Made by a program: the position numbers and the translations under genes. DNA of 64,000 bases from Cellulomonas chengniuliangii (GTDB lineage: Bacteria; Actinomycetota; Actinomycetes; Actinomycetales; Cellulomonadaceae), in the NCBI RefSeq assembly GCF_024508335.1, contig NZ_CP101988.1:3472001-3536000 (forward strand), written 5' to 3'. Positions within the stretch are counted from its first letter, which is position 1. The number at the start of each line of letters is the position of its first letter. The notes below the pieces were generated by a model. It did not search any database. It was not told the origin of the DNA and worked only from the letters and a program-made list of their open reading frames with translations. Positions 33,767-41,801 of this stretch are shown one piece after another.

Positions 33767-33785
33767 GTGTACGAGCGTACACATG
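33764..33785. promoter_or_regulatory. TetR operator overlapping the acetyltransferase start
   Basis: Perfect 10-bp arms CATGTGTACG and CGTACACATG around a 2-base centre. The dyad covers both possible start codons (33766 and 33784) of the acetyltransferase-tetR operon. It is presumably bound by the TetR protein encoded in that operon. Confidence 0.75.
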
Positions 33786-33792
33786 ACCGGGG

Positions 33793-34218
33793 TCACCTCC
33801 TGATCTGCCGGCGCCGCCGCATCACGAGCGTGACCACCAGCGCGAGCGCCGCCAGGATGATGAGCCCGATGAGCACCACCTCTGTGGTCGAGACGTCCTG
33901 GCCGGTCTGCTCCTCGTCGGTGTCCTGGTGGGGGCCGTCGACTCCACCGCTGTACCCCGCCGAGGGGGTGGCCTCGGTCGACGAGGTCGTGGCCTCACTG
34001 GACGTGGTCGCACCCCCGGTCGAGGGCGTCTCGCTGGAGGAGGGGGACGACGTCACCTCCTCGGTCGAGGCCGACGCGGCAGGGCTGAGCGCGAGCGCCA
34101 CCCCCAGCATCGAGGCGACGGCCAGGCTGGAGGCGGCCAGGGCCCGTCGCCGCCAGCGGTGCGAGTCGAGAGCTAGCGAGCCTGCGACAGGTGCGGACAT
34201 CGGAGTCATGGGCGCCAT
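33793..34218 (-). CDS. Secreted Ser/Thr-rich protein with C-terminal membrane anchor
   Basis: A 141-aa protein. A basic N-region ([20 protein letters not shown]) leads a signal peptide ending at about PAASA. A 65-residue segment rich in Ser, Thr and Glu follows, then one transmembrane helix ([20 protein letters not shown]) and an RRRRQIRR tail. This resembles a sortase-anchored protein in layout, but no LPXTG or LAXTG motif is seen, so it is probably a single-pass membrane protein. Several ATGs (34218, 34209, 34200) could be the start. Its stop codon lies within the AGGAGGTGA ahead of the acetyltransferase. Confidence 0.65.
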   Translation of the reverse strand: MAPMTPMSAPVAGSLALDSHRWRRRALAASSLAVASMLGVALALSPAASASTEEVTSSPSSSETPSTGGATTSSEATTSSTEATPSAGYSGGVDGPHQDTDEEQTGQDVSTTEVVLIGLIILAALALVVTLVMRRRRQIRR

Positions 34219-34314
34219 CGTGCGCGACCAGGCGAGGGCTCGCACCTCGAGCGCGACACACACCGCAGGGTCGACACCTCCCGCCACGCGGTCCCGACGA
34301 CTGACACTCGGGCG

Positions 34315-34514
34315 ATGGCCAGGTCGATGCTGCTGTTCGCCGCCGCCGCCCTCTTCGAGATCGGCGGGGCGTGGCTCGTCTGGCAGGGCATCCGCGAGCA
34401 CAAGGGCTGGGTGTGGATTGACGCCGGGTGATCGCGCTCGGCGTCTTCGGGGTCTTCGCCACCCTGCAGCCCGACGCCAGCTTCGGGCGGATCCTCGCGC
34501 CCCGGCCGCAGTAG
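34315..34514 (+). pseudogene. ynfA: Frameshifted and truncated ynfA (UPF0060) remnant
   Basis: The first 38 codons read [20 protein letters not shown], then [14 protein letters not shown], the start of a UPF0060/YnfA small membrane protein. At about 34426-34429 one base is missing, so the frame hits TGA at 34429. The next frame resumes the family sequence ([24 protein letters not shown]) until a TAG at 34512. The last third of the usual roughly 108-residue protein is absent. It is therefore a decayed gene with both a frameshift and a 3' loss. Confidence 0.85.
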
Positions 34515-34585
34515 GCCGACAGTCAGCCGCTCGACGGTCGCCGCCCAGCCGGACGCTGCGTGCCTTCGCTGTCCGTACCCTAGCG

Positions 34586-34595
34586 GTTACGTAAC
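34586..34595. promoter_or_regulatory. Palindrome ahead of the ArsR-SRPBCC operon
   Basis: GTTACGTAAC is a perfect 10-bp palindrome 20 bp before the arsR start at 34616. ArsR-family repressors commonly bind such AT-rich dyads over their own promoter. Confidence 0.5.
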
Positions 34596-34615
34596 TGCAG
34601 AGGTACGCTCATGTC

Positions 34616-34933
34616 ATGGATGCAGTCCTGCAAGCGCTGGCAGATCCGAGCCGTCGCACCGTGCTCGAGATCCTGCGCGACCACGAGGCCACCGCCGGCG
34701 AGCTCGCCGAGGCCCTGCCGATCGCCCGGCCCGGAGTGTCCCGGCACCTGCGGGTGCTGCGGGAGGCCGGCCTGGTCGAGGCACGCCAGGTCGCGCAACG
34801 GCGGATCTACCAGCTTCAGCCCGAAGCGCTGATGGAACTCGATGACTGGCTCGAGGGCTACCGCGCGTTGTGGGGCAACCGCCTCGACGCGCTGCACACC
34901 GAGATCACCCGAGGGAAGAAGGCCAGGCCATGA
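34616..34933 (+). CDS. ArsR-family transcriptional regulator
   Basis: A 105-aa winged-helix repressor (VLQALADPSRRTVLEILRDH, ATAGELAEALPIARPGVSRH, LRVLREAGLVEARQVAQRRI). It lacks metal-binding Cys clusters, so it belongs to the non-metal subgroup. Its stop overlaps the SRPBCC gene start by ATGA, a frequent pairing in actinobacteria in which the regulator controls the lipid- or ligand-binding partner. A palindrome sits 20 bp upstream. Confidence 0.92.
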   Translation: MDAVLQALADPSRRTVLEILRDHEATAGELAEALPIARPGVSRHLRVLREAGLVEARQVAQRRIYQLQPEALMELDDWLEGYRALWGNRLDALHTEITRGKKARP

Positions 34934-35478
34934 TCCGCACCGCGACGATGCGCGCACTCGACCCCACCGCAGGAGCGGTCCGGGTCGAGGACGTGTACGA
35001 CACCGACATCGACGACCTGTGGGACGCCTGCACGACGCCCGAGCGCCTCGCTCGATGGATCGCCCAAGTCACCGGCGACCCGCGGCTCGACGGCTCGATC
35101 GAGATGACATTCACCAGCGCCTGGACCTGCACAGCCCGTATCGAGGAGTGCGACGCGCCCCGTCACCTTCTCGTCTCCACCTCCGCCCCCGAGGGCGGAG
35201 AGGCGGCCCAGATCGAGGCGTGGCTGACGCCCGAGGGCGACCGGACCCGCCTGGTCATCGAGGAGCGCGGCCTGCCCCTCGCAGGCCTGCACTTCCACGG
35301 GGCAGGCTGGCAGACCCACCTCGAGGACCTCCGTCGCTCGCTCCAGCTCGACGGCACCGCACACCCCGAGGGGTGGTCAGCCACAGCGCCGTCACCCGAC
35401 TGGAGCCGTCGGTCGAGCGAGCTGAACCCGGCCTACGAGGCGGTCGACGTGTCCCTCCCTCCGGCGGCATCCGCCTGA
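34930..35478 (+). CDS. SRPBCC (AHSA1-type) domain protein
   Basis: A 182-aa START/Bet v1-like protein (VEDVYDTDIDDLWDACTTPE, RLARWIAQVTGDPRLDG, then TRLVIEERGLPLAGLHFHGA and GWQTHLEDLRRSLQ). The AHSA1 fold has a deep cavity for hydrophobic ligands or for contact with Hsp90-like partners, but most bacterial members have no known function. The C-terminal 35 residues extend beyond the domain. It is co-translated with the ArsR regulator. Confidence 0.9.
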   Translation: MIRTATMRALDPTAGAVRVEDVYDTDIDDLWDACTTPERLARWIAQVTGDPRLDGSIEMTFTSAWTCTARIEECDAPRHLLVSTSAPEGGEAAQIEAWLTPEGDRTRLVIEERGLPLAGLHFHGAGWQTHLEDLRRSLQLDGTAHPEGWSATAPSPDWSRRSSELNPAYEAVDVSLPPAASA

Positions 35479-35595
35479 GCTATCGCGCCAACGCCCGGGG
35501 CGCCGCGCGCGGCAGGCAAACTCCTGTCGCGCGCGGCGTCCCGTGGCTAGGGTGGCTTGCCCCGAGCCCCACCACGCGAATCGCCCGGAGGCACC

Positions 35596-35925
35596 GTGAT
35601 CGAGATGACCGTCCGCCGCGTCCGTCCCGGCCACGAACAGCAGCTCCGCGACTGGCTCGCCGAGGCTCAAGGGCCACGCCGCGCCGAGGCCCAGGCCACG
35701 CTCGTCGAGGAGGGCATCGACCACGAGAAGGCCGCCCTCGTCGACACCGGCGACGGCCTGCTGCTGTTCTACGCGATGCAATCCGACGACTTCGAGCGCG
35801 CCAGGAAGGTCGCCTCAACGTCGACGCTCCCGATCGACGTGGAGCACCGCGCGCACATGCGGGACTGCCTGCTGCCCTTCGACGAGGCCGACCTCGACGT
35901 CGTGCTCGACCTGGCCCCGAGCTGA
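35596..35925 (+). CDS. DUF6176-like small protein
   Basis: A 109-aa soluble protein of uncharacterised function. Visible pattern: IEMTVRRVRPGHEQQLRDWL, a long charged helix (RRAEAQATLVEEGIDHEKAA), LLLFYAMQSDDFERARKV, then STLPIDVEHRAHMRDCL. This resembles the DUF6176 family of dimeric ferredoxin-like proteins. The GTG at 35596 has GGAGG four bases upstream; the longer open frame adds an unlikely Pro/Arg-rich lead. It sits 28 bp before rsgA and may be co-transcribed with it. Confidence 0.75.
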   Translation: MIEMTVRRVRPGHEQQLRDWLAEAQGPRRAEAQATLVEEGIDHEKAALVDTGDGLLLFYAMQSDDFERARKVASTSTLPIDVEHRAHMRDCLLPFDEADLDVVLDLAPS

Positions 35926-35953
35926 CCGGGCGCAGGGTGCGGGAGGGAACGCC

Positions 35954-36976
35954 ATGATCTCCGACCTCGGCTGGGACGAGGCCCGGGACGAGGAGTGGCG
36001 CGCCGACCCCGTTTCCCTGACCGGCGCCGCGCCCGGCCGGGTCGTGCGCGTCGAGCGCACCACCATCCGCGTCGCGCTCGACGACCGGGTCGTCACCGTG
36101 CACGCGAACGGGCTCGCCGTCGGCGACTGGGTCGCGACCGACGGCGCCACGTGGGCGAGCCCGCTCCCCCGCCGCACCCAGCTCGCACGGCAGGCGTCGG
36201 GCCGGACGTCGGACGAGCAGGTGCTCGCCGCGAACGTCGACGCCGTGCTCATCGTCGAGCCGCTCCACCCGGCGCCGAACGCCCGCCGGATCGAGCGGAT
36301 GCTCACCCTGGCCTGGGCCAGCGGTGCCACGCCGATCGTGGTCCTGACCAAGAGCGACCTCGCGGAGCGCGACTCGGCGCCCGAGATCGAGTCCACCGCC
36401 TCCGGCGCGGACGTCGTCGTGGTGAGCTCGGCGACGGGAGCGAACCTCGACCGGCTGCGCGGCCTGATCCACCCCGGGCAGACGTTCGTGCTGATGGGGC
36501 CGTCCGGCGCCGGCAAATCCAGCCTCGTCAACGCCCTGGCCGGTCGGGAGGTGCTGGAGACGGGCGAGGTGCGGGGTGACGGCAAGGGCCGGCACACCAC
36601 CACGCACCGCGAGCTCATCGTCATCGACGGCCTCGGCTGCCTCATCGACACCCCCGGCATCCGCGAGGTCGGCATGACCGCCCATCAGAGCGGGCTCGGC
36701 GCCACGTTCGCCGACGTGCTCGACGTCGCCGCCGAGTGCCGGTTCCACGACTGCACGCACACCGTCGAACCCGGCTGCGCGGTCCGCGGCGCCGTCGAGA
36801 ACGGGCTGCTCGACGGCGCACGCGTGGCCAGCTTCCAGCGCATCGAGCGAGAGATCGCCCAGCAGGCCCTCCGCAAGAGCACCCACGACCGGCGCGACGA
36901 GCGGATCGAGACGAAATCCCGACGGGCGGGCATGCGCGCGGTGATGGACGCCAAGAAGCGGCCGCGCGGGCAGTGA
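35954..36976 (+). CDS. rsgA: Ribosome small-subunit-dependent GTPase RsgA
   Basis: A 340-aa circularly permuted GTPase that helps mature the 30S ribosomal subunit. An N-terminal OB-fold (about 1-85) precedes the GTPase, whose motifs appear in permuted order: G4 VLTKSDLAE (about 135), then G1 GPSGAGKSSLVNAL (about 180), then G3 LIDTPGIREVG (about 233). The C-terminal zinc site is CRFHDCTHTVEPGC (Cys-x4-Cys-x-His-x5-Cys). Length and motif order are normal. GGGAGGGAACGCC precedes the ATG. Confidence 0.95.
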   Translation: MISDLGWDEARDEEWRADPVSLTGAAPGRVVRVERTTIRVALDDRVVTVHANGLAVGDWVATDGATWASPLPRRTQLARQASGRTSDEQVLAANVDAVLIVEPLHPAPNARRIERMLTLAWASGATPIVVLTKSDLAERDSAPEIESTASGADVVVVSSATGANLDRLRGLIHPGQTFVLMGPSGAGKSSLVNALAGREVLETGEVRGDGKGRHTTTHRELIVIDGLGCLIDTPGIREVGMTAHQSGLGATFADVLDVAAECRFHDCTHTVEPGCAVRGAVENGLLDGARVASFQRIEREIAQQALRKSTHDRRDERIETKSRRAGMRAVMDAKKRPRGQ

Positions 36977-37023
36977 CCCGAGCCCGCACGCAACCCGGCG
37001 GCACAGGTCAGAGGCGGCACAGG

Positions 37024-37929
37024 TCAGAGGTAGCGGACGCCCGTCAGCTCCTCGGCCGCCGCCCAGAGTCGGGCGCCGACGACCGGATCGCCGGCCTCCC
37101 GGCTGAGGCGCCCCTCGGCGACCCGGCCCCGGGTCTCCCAGGGACCGGACGGGCCGAAGAGCTGGCCGCCCCGCACATCCGGTCCGGTCGCGGCGAATAG
37201 CTGCGGCAAGGCGCCCTGCGCCACCGACTGGGTGAACAGCAGGCCGGTCCGCGCGATCACCCGACCCATCCGGCCACGGTGCTCCCAGGCCCGCGGAGTG
37301 AGGTTGGTGCGGGTCAGACCGGGATGGGCCAGCACGCTGGTGATCGGCGACTGGACGGCGCGCAGCCGACGCTCCAGCTCGATGCCGAAGACCGTGGTGG
37401 CCAGCTTGGATCGGCCATAGGCGGATGAGGCCCGGTAGCCGCGCTCGAACATCAGGTCGTCGAAGTCCAGGTGCGCGCCCTTGTGGGTGATCGAGCTGAG
37501 GCTGACCACTCTCGGTCCCTTCCCGTCGGTCAGGGCGTCGAGCAGCAGGCCGGTCAACGCGAAGTGGCCCAGCATGTTGGTGCCGAGCTGGAGCTCGAAG
37601 CCGTCGGCTGAGGTACGGCGAGGGCCTAGCAGCACCACGCCGGCGTTATTGACGAGCAGGTCGATGCGCGCGTGCTCAGCGACCAGCTTCCCGGCGAACT
37701 CGCACACCGAGTCGAGGGAGGCCAGGTCAAGCTCGCGCACCTCGACGTCACCGTTGATCCGCCGCGCGGCCTCGGCGCCCGCGGCGGTGTTGCGGACGGC
37801 AAGGACGACGTGCGCGCCGTGGCGGGCGAGCTCGGTGGCGGTGACCAGGCCGAGGCCCGAGTTCGCCCCCGTCACGACGGCGGTCCGGCCCTTCTGGTCG
37901 GGGATGTTGTCGGCTGTCCAGGTGGTCAT
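37024..37929 (-). CDS. SDR-family oxidoreductase (retinol-dehydrogenase-like)
   Basis: A 301-aa short-chain dehydrogenase of the retinol/protochlorophyllide-type group. It has VVTGANSGLGLVTATELARH (about 17-36), LVNNAGVVLLG (about 92-102), Ser in VVSLSSITHKGAH, and active-site YxxxK in SAYGRSKLATTVFG (about 165-178). A C-terminal region with DPVVGARLWAAAEELTGVRY is usual. AAGGAGCAGGAC lies before the ATG at 37929. It is divergent from an XRE/MmyB-like regulator, with 131 bp between the starts, a classical actinobacterial arrangement. Confidence 0.9.
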   Translation of the reverse strand: MTTWTADNIPDQKGRTAVVTGANSGLGLVTATELARHGAHVVLAVRNTAAGAEAARRINGDVEVRELDLASLDSVCEFAGKLVAEHARIDLLVNNAGVVLLGPRRTSADGFELQLGTNMLGHFALTGLLLDALTDGKGPRVVSLSSITHKGAHLDFDDLMFERGYRASSAYGRSKLATTVFGIELERRLRAVQSPITSVLAHPGLTRTNLTPRAWEHRGRMGRVIARTGLLFTQSVAQGALPQLFAATGPDVRGGQLFGPSGPWETRGRVAEGRLSREAGDPVVGARLWAAAEELTGVRYL

Positions 37930-38060
37930 GTCCTGCTCCTTGGAGTGTCGGGGCGATGAGCCGCCGACGCTAGGAGCAGCGCGCGGGAGTTCCGTCGTTC
38001 GTGGTTGCCTGGGTCTACGAGACCTCCCCTGAACGCCCAGCGAGGCGGGAGAGTGGCCGC

Positions 38061-38942
38061 ATGACCGATCCGTACGCTCGCGAGCTCGGAGACTTCCTGC
38101 GTGCCCGGCGCAGCCGGTTGCACCCACGCGACCTCGGCCTGGAGCCAGGCGGGCGGCGCAAGGTCAGCGGCCTGCGACGCGAGGAGCTGGCCCTCCTGGC
38201 CGGGCTGAGCACCGACTACTACCAGCGGATGGAACAGGGCCGGAAGGTGCGCCCGTCCGACGGAGTGCTGGACTCGCTCGCCGACGCCCTGTGCCTCGAC
38301 GAGGAGGAGCGCCGGCACCTGTTCGCCCTGGCCCGCGCCTCCCGCCGCTCGACGGACGCCCTGGCGGAGCGCGACCCGGAGGAGGTGCCGGACAGCACCC
38401 GGGCACTGCTGCGCGTGATGGGCACCCCGGCTGTCGTGCTCGGCCGCTACCTGGACCTGCTCGACTGGAACCTGATGGCGGAGGCGCTGCTCGGCGACCC
38501 GGGCGACCAGCCGGCCGACCGGCTCAACATGCTCCTGCTGATGTTCGACGACACGTTGACCGGCGATCGCACCTGCCAGGACTGGGAGCGGCAGGCGCTC
38601 GACTACATCGGCATGATGCGCACCGCCGTCGCCGCCGATCCCACCCATCCCCGCGCCACGGCGATCGTCGGGGAGCTGAGCATCCGCAGCGCCGAGTTCC
38701 GGCGGCTGTGGGCCCGGCATGACGTGCGCGAGTCGGTCAGCGGCGCCAAGACCTTCCGCGTCCCCGAGGTCGGCGACATCGACCTGCACTGGGACACCTA
38801 CCCGCTGCCGGGCAACCCCGGGCCCGTCATGCTGGTCTACACCGCCGAGCCCGGCAGCGCCGACGCTGACCGGCTCGAGCTTCTGGCCTCGCTGCACGCG
38901 ACCCGCACAGCATTCCCCCGGGCCCAGACGCGCGGCATGTAG
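38061..38942 (+). CDS. XRE-family regulator with MmyB-like ligand domain
   Basis: A 293-aa regulator. The N-terminal HTH (LGDFLRARRSRLHPRDLGLE; VSGLRREELALLAGLSTDYY; QRMEQGRKVRPSDGVLDSLA) covers residues 8-75. The C-terminal MmyB-like PAS-type domain covers about 105-285 (VVLGRYLDLLDWNLMAEALL, HDVRESVSGAKTFRVPEVGD). In this family the regulator usually controls the divergent SDR gene, as seen here. The ATG at 38061 follows CGGGAGAGTGG. Confidence 0.92.
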   Translation: MTDPYARELGDFLRARRSRLHPRDLGLEPGGRRKVSGLRREELALLAGLSTDYYQRMEQGRKVRPSDGVLDSLADALCLDEEERRHLFALARASRRSTDALAERDPEEVPDSTRALLRVMGTPAVVLGRYLDLLDWNLMAEALLGDPGDQPADRLNMLLLMFDDTLTGDRTCQDWERQALDYIGMMRTAVAADPTHPRATAIVGELSIRSAEFRRLWARHDVRESVSGAKTFRVPEVGDIDLHWDTYPLPGNPGPVMLVYTAEPGSADADRLELLASLHATRTAFPRAQTRGM

Positions 38943-39008
38943 GGACGGCAGCAACAGCTGGCGCCGGACGGACGGCATTGGCCACATCGACGACATCGGG
39001 AGCACACC

Positions 39009-39638
39009 GTGGGCCTCATCGACATCGAGCTGTTCACCACCCTCGACCTCGTGGGGCAGTCGCCCGGCTCACCGGACGAGGACCCGCTGGGCTTCACGTT
39101 CGGCGGCTGGCAGGCGCCCCTGATCGACGACGTCACGGGGGCGCAGATCAGCGCGGCCTACGAGGGCACGGACGCGCTGCTGCTGGGCAGGCGCACGTAC
39201 GAGATCTTCGCCGCCTACTGGCCGCGCCAGGAGAGCGGCCAGATCGCCACGCTCTTCAACAGCATCCCCAAGTACGTCGCCTCCCGTGGCAGGCCCGACC
39301 TCTCCTGGGAGGGGTCCACCCTGCTGGGGCCCGACCTCCCGAGCGCGGTGCGGGAGGTCCGGGATCGCCACGAGCAGGTCAAGGTGGTGGGGAGCCTGAA
39401 CCTGGTGCAGACGCTGCTGCGCGAGAGGCTGTTCGACCGGCTCGACCTGTGGGTCCACCCGATCGTGCTCGGCGTCGGGAAGAAGCTGTTCGAGGGCGGC
39501 GTCGTGCCGACCAACCTCACGCTCCTGGATCCGCCAGCCGCCAGTCCGAAGGGCACCGTCCACCTGCGCTACGGCCTGGCGGACGGCGCCCCCGCGACGG
39601 GTGACATGGGGGCGCCTGACCGCGGCACGGAGCCCTGA
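39009..39638 (+). CDS. Dihydrofolate-reductase-fold (RibD C-terminal-like) protein
   Basis: A 209-aa protein of the RibD_C/DHFR-like group (DALLLGRRTYEIFAAYWPRQ; KYVASRGRPDLSWEGSTLL; VVGSLNLVQTLLRERLFDRL; LWVHPIVLGVGKKLFEGG). Such proteins bind NADPH, but most stand-alone copies have unknown substrates. Start is a GTG at 39009. The last 20 residues extend beyond the fold. It is the last plus-strand gene before the large surface-protein gene on the opposite strand. Confidence 0.88.
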   Translation: MGLIDIELFTTLDLVGQSPGSPDEDPLGFTFGGWQAPLIDDVTGAQISAAYEGTDALLLGRRTYEIFAAYWPRQESGQIATLFNSIPKYVASRGRPDLSWEGSTLLGPDLPSAVREVRDRHEQVKVVGSLNLVQTLLRERLFDRLDLWVHPIVLGVGKKLFEGGVVPTNLTLLDPPAASPKGTVHLRYGLADGAPATGDMGAPDRGTEP

Positions 39639-39683
39639 GGCCGACGCGCCACACCAGCCGCCTGCGCCGCGCCTACGCCGCGC

Positions 39684-41609
39684 CTACGCCGTGCGCCGCC
39701 GACGCAGCACCACCAGCGCTCCACCCAGGAGCACGATGGCGAGAGCAGATCCCGCCATCCACAGGACGTCGGCGCCCGTGGCGGCGAGAGCACTCCCGCG
39801 CGCCCCAGCCCCAGGTGAGCGAGTCTCGGAGCGGGCGGGCGTCGACGCGGCGGCGGACCCCGCGGCGGCGCCCGGCGCGGCCGCCGGAGGGTCGACCGGA
39901 GCCGCACCGGGACCGGCCGCGGCCACGACCGTCAGGTCGGCCCACCCGAGCAGGTTGCCCCCGGGGGTCGTCACGGCGAGGCGGTGCGGGCCGGGCGCGA
40001 CTCCCGTCGGAATCGTCACCTGGAGCGTGCCGTCGGCGGCGACCTGGGCGTATCCCAGGCCTTGCGGGGAGGAGAAGAGCCACACGTAGCTCAGGCCCGG
40101 GTCCTGGAGCCCCGAGATGGCGACCGTGCCCCCGGTGACGACCGGCGCGGCGACGCTGAGTCCACCGCGGTTGTCGTTCGTGAGCACCTCGCTCGGAATC
40201 GGCGGGGTCCCGACGTAGGCGTCGGAGAGGATCAGCTCGACGTCGGTGATCGCATAGCCAGGCCGGACGTCGAGGGTGCGGGCCGTCTCGAAGCTCGTTC
40301 CCCCGACCCACCAGTAGCCGTCGCCGGGCATCGCGGCACGCATCCGGTACACCCCGGCGGGGAGCGCGCTCGGCGACTCGAAGTCGGCTCCGGTCGCCCG
40401 GTCCTGCGCGGGCGCCCGCGCCACGACCGATCCGGCCGCGTCGAGGAACTCGACCGAGATGCCAGGACCGTCCCACCCGGGGTCGCCCACGACAGTTCCC
40501 GAGATCGTCCCGCCGATGCGGCGCACCAGATCGCCGACGGCGACGTCGTCCTGCGCGGCGACCTTGACCCACACCGCACGGTCGTGGGCGAGCGCGCCAC
40601 CGAGGAACTCGGGAACCACCGACCCGGAGCCCGGAGCAGGTGGCGATGGCCGCGCGATCTGCACGGTGTAGTCGCCGGCGTCCAGACCACCGAACGCATA
40701 GGCGCCATCGGCCCCGGTCACGACCTTCTCGACGACGATGGGACGGACCCGCCCTGACCACAGCGCGACGGCCACTCCCGAAGCGGGCTGCCCCGCCTCG
40801 TCCACCACGCGCCCCGTCAGGCGCGACTCGGCGGCGAGCTCGACGTCGACCCCGGACTGGGTGCGCGCTGTCGCGCCAGCGAAGTAGACGGTGCCGTAGG
40901 AGTTCCCGCTGTGGTTCCACCACGCGGGGGCGAGGCCGGACCCTGCGGGGGGCGTGACCCTCACCGAGTACACGCCGGGCGCGACCCAGCGGGCCGTCCA
41001 CGTGCCGTCATCCGATGTCGTGACCGTCCGGACCTGCGAGGGATCGCCGGCCGACCGCGAGAGCCCCACTGTCGCTCCGGCCACAGGGACGCCCCCAGCC
41101 GTCACGACACCGGTCACCGTGTTGTCGACGAAGGTCACGTCGACGCCGTCACGGACCTCCCCCTCCTCCAGCGGCGGCGCCCATGTGAAGGCGTGCGTGC
41201 CGTACGCCGTCCCGTCCCAATACAAGGACGACAGCTGACCGGCCGGCCCTCTCAGGATGAACCGCACGACGACAGGGCCTGCGTCCAGGTCCGCGGCCTC
41301 CCACGTGCCATCCGCCGCAGTCTGCGTGCTCCCGCCCCCACCGGAGACCTCCACGTCGACGCCCTCGAGAAGCGCGCCCGTCCCGTCCGTGACCCGGCCC
41401 GACATCGACGCGGTGCTCGACGAGGCAGACGCCTCCACCTCTGCCGGAGCCGACGGTGTGGGGTCGGCCTGGGCGGAGGTCGCGGGCCACACGAGCGAGA
41501 CGGCGAGGAGCGCAGTGGCTCCCGCACGGATCATCCGTCGGCTGATTCGGGGCCGGGCCGGGCTGGCGGGGCGCGACAGGGCAGGGTGGTTCGGGGGGCG
41601 GTCGGCCAC
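39684..41609 (-). CDS. LAXTG-anchored surface protein with CarboxypepD_reg/SpaA-like repeats
   Basis: A 641-aa secreted protein. A long N-region leads to a signal peptide ending near SAQA. The mature part contains about four carboxypeptidase-regulatory-like beta domains (MSGRVTDGTGALLEGVDVEV; TVTGVVTAGGVPVAGATVGL; LTGRVVDEAGQPASGVAVAL; GTISGTVVGDPGWDGPGISV), then an Ig-like region and an Ala/Pro-rich spacer. The C-terminus has LAATGADVL, a hydrophobic helix and RRRRTA, matching the LAXTG signal for class E sortase. It is thus likely covalently attached to peptidoglycan. A GTG at 41609 with GAGGG upstream was chosen. Function may be adhesion to substrate. Confidence 0.85.
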   Translation of the reverse strand: MADRPPNHPALSRPASPARPRISRRMIRAGATALLAVSLVWPATSAQADPTPSAPAEVEASASSSTASMSGRVTDGTGALLEGVDVEVSGGGGSTQTAADGTWEAADLDAGPVVVRFILRGPAGQLSSLYWDGTAYGTHAFTWAPPLEEGEVRDGVDVTFVDNTVTGVVTAGGVPVAGATVGLSRSAGDPSQVRTVTTSDDGTWTARWVAPGVYSVRVTPPAGSGLAPAWWNHSGNSYGTVYFAGATARTQSGVDVELAAESRLTGRVVDEAGQPASGVAVALWSGRVRPIVVEKVVTGADGAYAFGGLDAGDYTVQIARPSPPAPGSGSVVPEFLGGALAHDRAVWVKVAAQDDVAVGDLVRRIGGTISGTVVGDPGWDGPGISVEFLDAAGSVVARAPAQDRATGADFESPSALPAGVYRMRAAMPGDGYWWVGGTSFETARTLDVRPGYAITDVELILSDAYVGTPPIPSEVLTNDNRGGLSVAAPVVTGGTVAISGLQDPGLSYVWLFSSPQGLGYAQVAADGTLQVTIPTGVAPGPHRLAVTTPGGNLLGWADLTVVAAAGPGAAPVDPPAAAPGAAAGSAAASTPARSETRSPGAGARGSALAATGADVLWMAGSALAIVLLGGALVVLRRRRTA

Positions 41610-41801
41610 GGTTTCCCTCTGCAGGTTGAAGGGTGCGACGAATGCCCGAGACCTGGGGACGCCGGGCCAGGGGACGCCAGAAACGTACCAATCGGGACAG
41701 CACAGACAACGGGCCATAAGTCACGCTTATGTCACGACCTCGCCGGCGCCGACGCCTGCTGGAGACACTCAGCAGTCCCCCGTCGTGCCAAGCTGTGCGC
41801 C

